64,000 nucleotides of DNA from NCBI GenBank assembly GCA_013399855.1, contig VXAY01002192.1, positions 1,143,979 through 1,207,978 of the forward strand, read 5' to 3'. How positions within the stretch are numbered: position 1 is the stretch's first letter; each line of letters begins with the position of its first letter. This document shows, piece after piece, positions 1 to 12,600 of the stretch. The translations under genes were made by a program, and so were the position numbers. This DNA is from Oxyruncus cristatus (Eukaryota > Chordata > Aves > Passeriformes > Cotingidae). Below the pieces are notes generated by a model, which saw only the letters and a program-made list of their open reading frames with translations, did no database searches and was not told the DNA's origin.

Positions 1-2
1 GT

Positions 3-191
<189 letters not shown>

Positions 192-3100
192 AAACAGAGC
201 TAGTGGTGTGAAAATGTTCTGCTAAACATGTGATTTTTGTCATTGATGGATGAAACACGAGATCGTTTACATCTGTTATGACCTACTGAAGAAACCTCAC
301 TCTTGGGTAAATAAGTTAAAAATGGATATGATTGCAAAATAAACTGTGTTTGGTTAGTGTTGAGGATAAGTATAATGTTGGACCTCTGTGAGGCACGAGT
401 AGATTTTGTACAGAAATATCTTGTAAACATATTGGAAGCTCAGTAGCAGCAAATGAAGCCTTGTAGTTCTCTTACTAAAACTTCTTTATTCATTCACAGA
501 TTGTTTTTAAAGAGTCTTTCACAGGGAGGAAAAACAAAACTGCACAAAACATTTAAATACTTACGATTGGAGCTTGTGAGAAATACAACAATGATAGTGT
601 TTGTCCACATAGAAATGTTACATTTTATTTAAGCCTAAAGTGCAATTGTTCTTTGTAAGATGTTGTCCTTGAGATTCTCTATGGTATCTGAATTTCATTT
701 CAGAGCGTTTCTGTGTCAAGAAACACTTAACAGAAATAATGAGATCTTTTTGGGTGACACCATCTGTACCTTGCTCAAGGAATGTGGTAGGGGAATTCAG
801 TCCTTTAGTCGTTCATTCACTCCTGGGGTTAGTTTTACATTACCTAAACAGGTAGAAACAGAGCTCACCTATTTTTTGTAATCCTATTGTAAAAGTTTTG
901 GCCAGATTAATAATTGAGAGAATAAAAATTGACATACACTTTTTATCATATGATTGTCTGCAAAGAGCTTATCCTAGAAAATATTCACAGGAGGAATCAT
1001 GGCTTTCTCATTCTTACTGAAGAGATCAATTACCTGAAAAATGCGGTGTTAAATCAGTCTGATGAAACTGGCTGTCAATACCCGGGCCGCCTCATTTCTC
1101 ACATGATAGGAGGGCCCCTTACTGAAATCATCAGCAAGAAACACTCTTGCATGTTCATAGCAATACGAGTGCTAATAAAGGAAATACCCTCTTGATTGTG
1201 AGCGTTCGGATTTTTTTTTTAAGAAAATTACGCCAATGACATTTCTGCTTCTTGTGGCGAGTTCCTCTGGTGATGATCCTGAGCCTGCACAGGCACAGAG
1301 CTCACTGGAGATGGTGGGACCCTCTGGGTGAGTCAGTCTGGAGCCTGTGCACATCCTGCACAGCAGCCTCACCGAGATCACTGTCAGCTTTGGGATGACA
1401 CTGCAACAGCCACAATGAGTTTCAAATTTGAAACACAGGGATGAGAAAATGCTGCGTTTTCCTCATGCTCCTGACAGTTGACTGCAGCAATCTGAAGTTA
1501 TGTAAATATGATACATGATAGCAGGATGTGACCATTTACAGTTTGGAAAGTAGGCAATGGCCATTCCCCCCCCCCCCAAGGCTTAATTTTGGACTTTTCT
1601 GGATATATTAAGAACATGCCTTGCTACCATTTATCTTAGAGCTTTGTCTCCAAAAAAACACAGTTTGCTGACTTGGCACACTTCATGCCACCTCAGCCTT
1701 AAAAAGTGAGAATTCATACCAACTCTTGGTTGATGGTGAGTGGATGAGCTAAAACTAAACATGTTCTTGACTGACCATGCCAAGAAAATTAAAAAAGAAC
1801 AGTTGAATATGACCTATGAAGTTTTACCGAGAGAGGAGAGATCACAGATGTGGTTCTGCACAGAACTCTTTAAATGACAGGATACAGATAAAAATCAAAC
1901 CAGTGAATAAGTATTTTAGAAAACAAAAGATGCTAGAGATAATATTCCAGCTTGTGGTGTTTTGTGAATATTTCTTAATTCTTGTGCAATCATTGGCACA
2001 GATATATTTCACTGGGCTGGGAGCAATTCAGCTGCTGGGAGCAGTTCTATCTTATTTCCTTGTCTCTCCTGCAGAAGGACAAACTGTAATCGAGCATTTC
2101 AGCATAATTTGGAATTCTTTCAAAGTAGTTTATGCCAGTAGGGTTTTCACATTTTCCCCTTTCATATGCACACGAGTCACTTAGTTCTCTGGCTTTACAT
2201 CACAAAACTAATTTGGGTTTTAGGTCTGAAATTACTAAATAGTATGTGGTGTTCTTTTACTCAAGCCTGTTGAAAGGATATTAACCATCATTACTCATAC
2301 TAAAAAAACCCTGAAACTTGAAGAGGAGGATGTATATAGTAACTCCCCTTGTCCTGCAAAGTTTCCTGTCTAAAAATTAAAGATTTACAAATCTAATGGA
2401 GAGTAATAAAAGTCTTTTAATGTAATATATTGTGAAATTAGTGCAACCTCTCAGCCTGTAACAGGGGTAAGGGTTGTGTGCTTTGGATATTTGACGATGT
2501 GGAGATGCTGTGGGTTTATACCTCCAGAGGGCTTTAGGGGTTGTCTCTGCCTGAGAATTCCACACCCCTGTGGAGCGCTGGGGTTGGTCCCATCCCCTCC
2601 ACTGCCCTTGTGAAGCATTTGCTGGTCAAAGTCATGGGGCAGCACAAGTATCTCAAACTGGTGGTTACTGTGAATGTACACTGACTCTTTACTCTGGCCA
2701 GAAATGTTTCTGACATGAAACATGAAAAATTCTCTACTTTCCCAAGGTTTCCTACCTATAAACCTACTCCCCCAAAGTCCTTGACCTTTTTCTTCACACA
2801 GCTGTCACTGGCAGCCCCTCCGTTTGTTTTGTTACCCATAGCTGGGGCTAATTTGGCGATGAGTAACTGTTCCCACCTGGTGATTTACCGCTAAACTTAC
2901 AAAAAAACCCGGTTATTTCCCTAATATATTACAGAATGACAAAGAATAACATCGCTGCCTTACAGGACAAGGCAAAGAGTAACATCATCACTCGATGCTT
3001 TTCCCTAGGACCCTGTTTGTCCTACTGAAACACTACTTGTCACACAGCTTGCAGTGTTCAGGGCCTTTCCCTTGCTTTTGCAAAAAGGTAGGAAAAGCTG

Positions 3101-5700
3101 ACAGAATCCCAGGTTAGCAGGGCACAGAGCAGCATGAGAACTGTTTCATATAGGTTTAGTGCGAGATGTGGTGTGGGGAACAAGGAGAGCCTTTCCAAAG
3201 GGAAAGCTGTGGCATGTTGAGGGTGAAGGGCTGGGTCACCAAGTGGCCAGAATATGTTCCTCTTTCCATGTGCCTTACAAGTGAACAACCAAGGTAAGTC
3301 AGCATTAAAAGCCTGAAACTCTTTGACTGTTAAAACTCAGGTCTGTTGTGTGCTGCCCTGTTCAGTAGGTGACCTGGTAAAAAGTGACAGGAGTGAAAGG
3401 TGCACTGTTCAAATTTTGTGGGGAATGAATGCCTATGAGTCAAACTCAGCTGTGCAGGTTGTGCTCTCTGTTGTCTGCCAGAAGGGGAAGGATTCAGAAA
3501 GGCAAAAACAATGTTCAAAACTGACCCTTGCTAATAGAAGGGTTATATCCAATATTTTTTTATGTTAGCAGATTGCTGTGGGTCTGCCTCATCCTTTTAA
3601 TAAAGGCAGGGGCTGGACCATAAATCAGATTCAACCTCAGCCAGTGGCTTTCATGGATAATGGAAAGTCTGGCTGCTTTTTATAAAAAAAAAAGATCTGG
3701 TCAAGGTGGAAGCCCCATGTAGCAGCATGTTGTGATCATTTGAGTAGAACTCTAGTCTATTTCTGAAGATTACTTCCTAGATTTTCCCTGTACGATCCCT
3801 TTAGTCTATGAGCCTGGAGAGACTGGATGCAGTCCACAGCATTGCTTTCTACAGTTGATGATCAGATTTTCATCATTCATGTCTCTGTGTTGTATGACGA
3901 ACCTGTGAAATGGACTTGAAGGATATCCTTGTCTCCCAGCAAGGAACATCTGGTCCAGCTCTGTCCCAGGTATCACAACAGTAGGTTTCAACCTAGGTCC
4001 TGTTACTGTGGAAAAGGCTGATCAGTGCTTTCCAGGCTGAGGACTCCCCAGCTTGGGGACTCTTGTGTGCTTCTGTGCATTTTAAATAAGTACCTTGCCA
4101 ATTCCTTTTCTCCACATTGTCTGAGTAATGAAGGCTTGTTCAACTACAGTGGTATGGGCAGAGTCGTTCCTGAAAGCTAATCCAAGAAAGTCTTTAAGCC
4201 CGTAGGCCTGAAAACTGCAATCTAGGACAGGAATTAGGTGCTGAAATTCTCTCTGCAACATCTGAGAGGAGGGAATAATCCCAGAAAAACCTCGCTGCAG
4301 AGCAATAGATCTGTACAATAGGATGGCTGAATCATAGCTTGGGAAAGACACTCTCAAAGGTAAACAGTGAATTCCTAACTCTAACACACTGTGCCATTTG
4401 TTGTGAAAATCATCTACTACAGCAGCAACCGAGGCAGGAGGAAGAGACCAAGGATGTGGAATTGCTCTGGCTTGTCTGTGTGAAGTTGGAAACCTGAAAT
4501 GCCTGTTAAAATGGGAATGCAGGTCTGTCTCCTCTCCTCCCTCTCTCCTTCAACATATCTCGAGGAGAAAGGTCTCCTCATCTGTCAGATGGTGGATGAA
4601 TGGGTATGGAATGCTGCTGGACCCCTTCCTGGCTTTCCAGGGCAAAAAGGCAAGATCTGGGATATACCACTAGTTGCAGACAGGTTTCCCTGAATCTACT
4701 CTGCAAGGCTGCAGAGCAGGTGAACCTTAGTGATGCCACACCAGACCTGACGCTTGTCTGCGTGGAACTAGTCAATGTCCTGAGAGTGCTGAGAGCAGAA
4801 GAACTAGCACTTAGTCATTGTTCTTTTTCCCTTCATCCCAGTTTACAGATTTCTAAAAGACTGCATTTTAGATTAACAGAAATTATCCTAAACTGATGAG
4901 TTTGTTGCTGTTATTAAAAATAGGGAACGTGCTCTCCCGGCAAATACTGGCAGCAGTAACTTGCTGGGCTCTGCACTGTTGGCTGCGGACAGCAGAGTGC
5001 ACTGCTTGTACAGCAGAGGAAGGCAGCACCCAGGCAGCTGCAGGGGAGTCTTGGGGTCTTGGCAGTGGCCACAGGAGCTGGGCAAACCCACTAGAGACTG
5101 CACAGGTGTGTGCTATCAGCCGGCATCGGCAGCAGTTCACGCGCGCCCTCTTCACTGCTGTTAAACAGCTACACGTGCTGCAGCCACACCTGCAGTTACA
5201 GTGCAGGCACATCCTGAGTGTGATTACAGGTGATCATGGCTCAGGTTTGTACTTGATCTCTGAAAAATAATGATGAAAAAGAAAGGCTTTCGGTGTGCAC
5301 GGAAAACAAAATGCCAGGTAAGTTGTCCTTTTTGCTCATATTAGAGATCCGTCTACTCCCATATTGTAGAGTTAGCCTTTTCCATACAGGGGCAGGTGGG
5401 AGAAAACTGAGGAACTAACAGGTTGCCAAGATTCTCAGGTCAATGTAATGATATAGACAAAACTATACATTAATGAGAAAAAAAAAATGTCGTTGTGTCA
5501 CATGTGGAAGAGTCCCTGGTAGCAGATTTCTTGGCTCTTTCAAGCCAGTGTTGGTACACCATATGGTTACTGTTGCACATTAGCAAGAAGATGTTCTCTG
5601 CTTACATTGCTCTGATGTATTTTTATTTGACTTTTCAGATTTGCACTTTACATTCAGGTGTGAGGATTGGCAGTCACTTTATGAAATATTACAAGAAGCA
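192..5700. other. TTC32 3' UTR and TTC32-ZPAX intergenic interval
   Basis: The first several hundred bases are probably TTC32 3' UTR. The rest holds only short open frames on both strands with no recognisable domain. I see no clear CR1 end here. A run of 12 C lies at 1566-1577. A perfect-looking + strand splice donor CCAG|GTAAGT occurs near 5320 but has no supporting exon. Confidence 0.5.
338..343 (+). promoter_or_regulatory. TTC32: candidate polyadenylation signal AATAAA for TTC32
   Basis: A canonical AATAAA hexamer lies about 150 bases after the TTC32 stop codon. Another AATAAA at 921-926 could serve a longer 3' UTR. Choice between them needs transcript data. Confidence 0.4.
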
Positions 5701-5723
5701 GCTGTAATCAGGGCTGGAATAAT

Positions 5724-5729
5724 TTTATT
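5724..5729 (-). promoter_or_regulatory. ZPAX: candidate polyadenylation signal AATAAA for ZPAX
   Basis: Read on the - strand this is the first AATAAA downstream of the ZPAX stop codon. It implies a 3' UTR of about 0.8 kb. A second TTTATT (AATAAA on -) lies roughly 100 bases further on. No transcript support is available here. Confidence 0.35.
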
Positions 5730-6534
5730 GATCTGCAAGTCCACATTTCAACAGCTGGAAGAAACAAGAAGTGTTATTTTGCTGCCTTGGGTCATTTTCT
5801 GATAAATTTTCTTCTCTAACCACTTCAGAGAGGCAGCAGGTTACAATATTTACTAATTCTGTTAGCAGACCCTAGCACTTTCCAGTGCTGTCCCACAGCT
5901 GGGTCTTGTCAGTCCAAGCAAGATAGTTCTGGTGGTCCCTGGAAGAGGTAGCTCCTGTGTCCAGTGGCACTGTTTGGAAAGCAGCCAGCACAGCAGAGTC
6001 TTCAGATGCTGTTGAAGGGACACAGACTGAAGTGAGGAGTGGTGCTGGAGCACACAGCTGAACAGCTCTGGTTCTCCAGGGGCAGATGAAGCTCTAGTGT
6101 AAACCTTAACTGTTTGGAGGATTTGGGCCGTTCAAAAAAATTTGGAATATGGCAGTGACTTGTGCCTTGGTGTTTGATTCTAAAATTTTGGATCCATTTT
6201 CTTGCAGACTGGGGGCAGTTCTGTTGAAAACCTGTTGAAATAATACCTGGCTCCAAAAGTGACTGCTGCGGCCCAATTCCAAGCCTGCTCTGCTGCTCCA
6301 GAGCCATGCCACCTGTGTTTGGCTTGGCAGGTAGCTCTCCTTCTTTGCTCTCTTACAGGCTCAAACTTAGGCCTGGAGACTGCAAACCATGACCATTCCC
6401 TAGTTCTTCTTCCAGATCTTTTGTTTCTGAGGTCTTGAAGGACAGGCTATGCATTGCTTGTGTCACAAAGCATGGTAACATCTCTAGGTGAGCACGCAGG
6501 GCCTGGTGTTCTTACCAGATTCAGTTTCCATGTG

Positions 6535-6617
6535 TCATCTTAGATCTGGAGCAACAATCCGTACTGGCCCAGCAAGTACATAGCCCTGGAGACTGGCTGA
6601 ATGGTGACCTGGAAGGG
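6535..6617 (-). CDS. ZPAX: ZPAX coding exon 21 (C-terminal tail and stop)
   Basis: The acceptor is TTATTCTCAG. The exon enters in phase 1 and reads [20 protein letters not shown] and a short end to TGA. The hydrophobic [10 protein letters not shown] stretch fits the external hydrophobic patch found after the ZP module in this family. It is too short for a membrane span. Confidence 0.85.
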
Positions 6618-9600
6618 CTGAGAATAACACACAGTGTATTGAGTAGTTTTTAAGGAATACATACATGCCATGTGTTGTGAGCTCGTGTATTAAAGTATGA
6701 ACTAAAGGTAACATCAATATTCACAGTTCATGTCTGAGGCATTTCAGATGCCAAAGTCAGAGCTCCTTAGTCTCTGAAAAACATCAGGTCGGGGTGCGTT
6801 GCAAATGTTTTTTTTCCCCTGCACACCTACCCTTCCTCTCCCTGCTTGAGCTGCACCGTCCTCTGCAGGTGCTGCCACGTGGTGCGTTGGTAGGAGAGCA
6901 CGCTGCCACCAAACAGTGCACATACACCTGAGAAGAAGAAAAAGTGCCACTTGTTCCGTATCAAATCCCACTTTGCAGAGCACTGTTTTGTCTTTTGATC
7001 TCCTTTTGCAGAAACTACAGCTGATTAGACTTAGGCTGCTCTGAACGCTTCCATGCGGCCCCTTCCAGCTGAACCTGCCTTGAGTTTTAAATTTGGTGTC
7101 AAAGAAGCCCTCGGGCAGTTTGGTAACTGAGAGGCTGAGACAGGAGGAGTTAAAACCTCATGTGCTGCAGTGTATCAAAGCTAGACAGAAACTCAATCTG
7201 GTGCTATATGCAGCTGCACACTTAGCCAGAATTGCATCATGTTCGTTTCTAGCAAGTTGTGCTGCTTTTGAAAGGCTGAGTCAAAAAATGGTGCACAGTT
7301 ACTTAAGCTGCCCAAGCAGAAGTACTGCTGTGGCTGGCATCAGTACACGTGGTCAGGACGTGCAGTCCACTCAGCTGGGTGCAGTAGGAGCAAAGGACCC
7401 TCAGATGATTGTCTGGGGTTTTCTTTGCTCTAAATAGTTCTGTTAGAGGAGAACAGAATCTCAAAAATTAGGACCAAATCCACATGCTTCTGCTTCCCTT
7501 CTCACCGGGCTGGCATCCAAGGAGATGGATGACTGGCTGGGACAGATGGGAGACAACAGAGATGACCTTCATGTGGATATTAGGGTGTATAAGTTGACTT
7601 TTCTGCTGTAGACATTTTGAGCTGAAGTGCTATGAAGCTAATCCTACACAAAGCCAGAAACACCATATAAAAATCGTATTTACATAACAAATTCTTTTGT
7701 TTACTTCAGCCAGTCCAATCTTAAGTCAACTGTGTTGCAGAGGAGATTTGAGAACTAAGTTAAAGCAGCAGTCAGGCTAGCTGAGTTGAATGCTGACTAG
7801 GTCTTTAGTCTGTGAGGTGTTTAAATCAACTATTTTTTAAAGCTTAGGATCATAGAATATCTCAGGTTAGAAAGGACCCATAGGGATCATCAAGTCCAAC
7901 TTCCTGCTCCTTGTAGGACTACCTAAAACTAAACCATATGACTGATTGTGTTGTCCAGATGCTCCCAGGTTAGGGGCCAGGAATGGGAGGTGAGCCTCTC
8001 ACTTAGTCTTACCTGTTCCAGTTGCTTTGCCAGGGTTTTTACAGCCAGCCTTTTGAAGTGAGAAGGGTGTCTGACCCTGGGGCTAACAGATACTGGGCAG
8101 AACTCTGCAGCATACTCACTGCCATTAATCTCACACCTATATGAGGGAAAAGATCAACAGATCTAGAAGAAATTAGGGCTTTTCTGGTGGGTGCATTGGT
8201 CATTTAGTACTACTTACCCATCCACAGTGATGTTCCATCTTGGGGTGCTGCTGAAGTCCAGAGATCTGGTTACCCAGCAGTTTTCCAAGTATAACTCAAC
8301 ATTGGGGCTCTCATCTTTCAGCTCCACTTCAAGAAACACAGGCTCCACAGATTGCTTGAGTATGACCATGCTGGGCTCATAGAACTCCATGAAAGATTCA
8401 TCTTGAGAAAATGTTGGGGGATTTTGTTGTTTAATTTTATTTAAACTAAAATACTTTTGGAAATTTTCTGATTTTCATAGGAGGGCATTTACCTTTGGAC
8501 ACTCTTGAAACTACATTCAGAGCTTGTCTTACCCTTCTGTATGCTGCAGAAAAGGAAATGTTAGTGAGGTTCTTTAGTAGAAAGTAGGGCATGTCTTAAC
8601 AAGGGAACTTAGGACTGAAAGAGTTGGAGAGGTTTAAGAATGGAACAAGAGAATTGCCCACCTGCAGTATTTGATCTTGGCCCCATCGTACCAGAGCCAA
8701 AGGGAGGTGGTGTGACTGGATCACTAACGAAGGCCCCCAGCACTAGGGTCTCCTTTGCTTGATAGTAGCACAAGACTGTTAGTCTAAAATAGGAGAAAGG
8801 GTAGTTTTTGTGTTCACGTGTACTTTCCAGAAGCTTTACCAAAGTGAGCAGGGTCAGTGAGCAGCAGCTCCTACCTGTAGTCTGGATCTCTTGTGATTGT
8901 CGGTATGCTCTGTCCTGGAAGAGTCTCATAAGAGATTTCATTTTCATAAATAATGTGATCACCTTCAAACTGTGTATATGGGAAGCTTATTAAAAATTGA
9001 ATCTTCTCGGCATCTGGGGCAGGGGAACAAAAGAGAAAATGCAGGAGAGACAGAGTCTTCCAGCAGGTGTATCTGCTCCAGCCATGGGCTTACCCTTACA
9101 GAAGTGCCACAGGTAGTGACATGGAACTTGAAGAAGGCATGTGCTTCATTATACTCTCTAGGCTTGCAAGAGCTGTCCCTTAGTTTGGTTTTACTCATGT
9201 CAATGGCAGGAACTGTCTTCATTTGGGCAGATATCATTACAGTACCATCTGGCTGGCATACTGAGAAAGTCAGAGTTGGTTATGAACTCAAAGAAAGAAT
9301 CACACATCTTTTTATTGGTTGATCAGTTGTATAACTTACTTATAAATTCTGAAGAATTAAAACTGCAGCTAACGGAGAACATCTGTAAGGTCTCCATAGT
9401 TCTCACTTTTCTTAGGGCAACATCAAACCTTGCTTTGATTTTCTGAAAGGACACTTCCTGTGAAGGAGGAGATGGGGAGATGGAAGAGGTCTCCCGTTAA
9501 AGTATATCATCCATGTGTACAAAGTTTTGCTCTCTAGTTTGTGCCACTTGAATACTAACAAGGCACAGGAGTTAAGTCAGTGTCGAGTCTCAAGCCTGTT

Positions 9601-12600
9601 GCAACATGGGGGCAGAAGTTTTCTTGTATGAATTTATCAGTCACTGTCACACAGATAATTTTGGCTGATTATTGTAAAATAGTTCAGGTGTTTATTACAG
9701 CATCAGTTTTTCCCTGCCATGTCTTAACATTTCTACAAAATGTTCCTTTAAAAGAGCTTCTTTCATAAAACTTCTGTTGAAATATTGTTTCTGGCTCAGT
9801 GCAGATGGGACATTTTGCCTCATCTTAGTAAAAATACTGAGGAGTTTGTTTTCAAAGACTTGGTGCATATCTTTTAGAGACAGGTAAGCACTGCAGATTG
9901 CATCATACATGGCATTACCAGAAGGGTCCATGTCTGATGCCTCTTGTCCTACTTGCACTGGCTTAGAATCCTTCCCTCTGGAGGTTTTCCAATATGTGTG
10001 ATGCCACAGCACCACAGACGGTTGACTGCAGGATTCTGTGTGAGCCAACAGTTCTACGAGCTTTAAAGAAGGCATTGCTGAACATGTACCTCATAGATAA
10101 CTCCCACAGCAAACAGAGGTATTTGCAAGATCAGGTGTGTAGAGTTGGTAGCTGCAAGATACCCATTGGTGAGTGCAACGTGCCGGTTCAGTAGTGTGTT
10201 ACCAAGATACAGTTCCCAATACTGATGCAAGCCAAAAGTAGGGAGGGTTAGATACAGGTTTTCTTCATCACAGTAGCCAAGTGCTTCTGGTAGTTCTGTG
10301 GGAAGAAGGTGGGATGAAGAGTTAACCATGAAGGAAGGTCTGAGCGATAATGTTTGACCCAAGAAGGGATTTCTATCAAGGGTAAAAGACCCAGCAGCTT
10401 GCTATGTGCATGCTGGCAGTGTCTGCAGGGCCTTGGCTGTGTTGTGGGTGTAGCAGCTCACATTTGGTGGGATGGGGAATCCTCATGCTGTAGCAGTGAC
10501 CTTCCAGCTTGCTTCCAGCACTACTCCCTGTTTCAGTAAGGCAAGCTGAGCTATGTACATTAGTGTATTTTTTGATCATACTTCTTTGAGTTGAATCAAG
10601 AGTTATTTCAGCAATAAAATAGGACAGTGAGGAGACTGTCACCTTTATGGCATGCAAAAATCTAATAAGACATCCTGACTGTTTCAGTTACCTGCTAAGT
10701 ACAGCTCTTAGTGGATGATTTCTCCTTACAGAAATGCTCGCTTTGGAGATCACAGCAATTTATTTGACTCAGTTAAGTTCTGCCCTGGATTTAGAGGCAG
10801 AATTGTGTTTGAAGACAAACTGAAACTTGTAGCAATGCCTGCAGGCTTTGCCAGTAGATGTATGTTCAGGTTCTGAGGCATCTGGTTCACTGCATCTGGT
10901 TCACTGAGTTTGCAAGCCAACTTGTTCTACACACTTGTTTTATTGCTCTCAGTGTCTCGAGGGCAGACTGTCTTGCCAGGATGCAGAAGAGCTGCCATCA
11001 GCGAAGCAGCAAGTTGGCTGCCAACAATTACCAGTCACCAACAATGAGCTATCGAAGGGTGGGGTTTTCCCCAAAGCTCCCACCCTCACTCTAATGCCGT
11101 TCTCACTGAATTCAATGAAAGCCTGATCCATGCTGTTGATGCAAACCAGTTTATATCAGGGGAAAGCTTACCAATATCAGGAATCACACACTCCACCTCT
11201 GCTGAATGATAATAGAGTGTCATCTCCGGCCCCACGCTAAGAGTGTAGTTAACCAGGAGGGTGTATTTTGTTTCATTTCTGTTAACATACTGAAAGAGAG
11301 AGAAGTGTAAGGCTGCAGCAGCAATGACTTCCAGCACAGACAGGCATGTATATCCTGAGCAACACTAAATAATTATTCCAACACCCTCCTCTCCCCTGCA
11401 AATATCTCAAAAATATCACTCAAGCTGTACTAAAACTATTCAGAAATCTGGCCTGTATTCAACAGCTCTTGCAGCCAAACATAAATGTGGAGCATGTTGT
11501 GCCTGTGCAGAAAATGGAGGAACAAGTGAACACGGTCGTGGTTCCTCTGTAGCCCACTGGTGAAAGAGCTTGTAGAGGGAGATCGTGTTCCAGATCCTTA
11601 TTCTTCTTTACTCAAAGTGTGGGCTGAACCCAGGAGAGTAAGTAATTGGTTAAATAGAAGGTGTGAGGAGATTCTATGATAGACCCCTCTCAATATCCTC
11701 TTTTACTTCACTAAAAGTGCTCCCAAAGCAAAACCTGGTGTTCAACCTGAAAGAAATACTTCTGAATTTTTTGGCTTGCTTTGATCCTTAATGCAATTTA
11801 ACTGTGGTTTGACTGCAGCCCGAAAACTATTTGCACAAGTCCTGATCCTGTACTTTCACAATGTTGTTCCTTGATACAGAAAATAGCGTCACAGCTCTGC
11901 GTGGTTTGGTTGGAACGGTGGTAGAGGGTTTGCAGTTATGAATCCTCCCCCTGAAATGAGAGGTTGAAATCCCTCTGTGAGTTCATACTTTTTGAGAAAT
12001 ATTTAGATTACAAAAGGTCTGAAGCTTAACAAAATTAGATTTAGAATACCCTGAGCCTGCCTGTACGTGCTTGCACAGGGCATGGCCTGTTCCAGCACTC
12101 GAATGGCTCTGCACAAACAGTGCAGAGGAGTTACTGGATGTTGGTAACTGATGTTTGCAGCATTGCAATAATTGATTCATTTTTCCAAGACACTCCTGTT
12201 TCAAGGGACAGCATCTAATTAATACAGATTTGACAAGCCTCTTCCTGTTGGGTGTGCACTCGGACATCAGCCATACTGACAGGCACTAAAGAAAGTGATA
12301 TTTCATCCTGTCTAATCACACTTGATACTCTGTGTCTCCTACGGAGAGCCAACTGGAGACATACAAGCCTCTAATCTTAACTCAGATGAGCTCAGACTCA
12401 TTGACACCTTTTTGACTGAGGAACAGTTGTTGGTTAATAAAAGCTGGGCTGTGTTTGCACAGGGACTGCCCCACCTCCTCCACTCATCTGCTGAAGTGAC
12501 CTGCTGTATCTTACCTCTTTGAGAACATATGGATCATCAAAAGAGACTTCCAGGATAAACCCTTTTGTTCTATTAGAAAAGAGAGTTTCATAAACCTTGA

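Noticed and set aside
5300..5330. Consensus splice donor CCAG|GTAAGT on +
   Set aside because: A single donor with no matching acceptor or coding frame is expected by chance.
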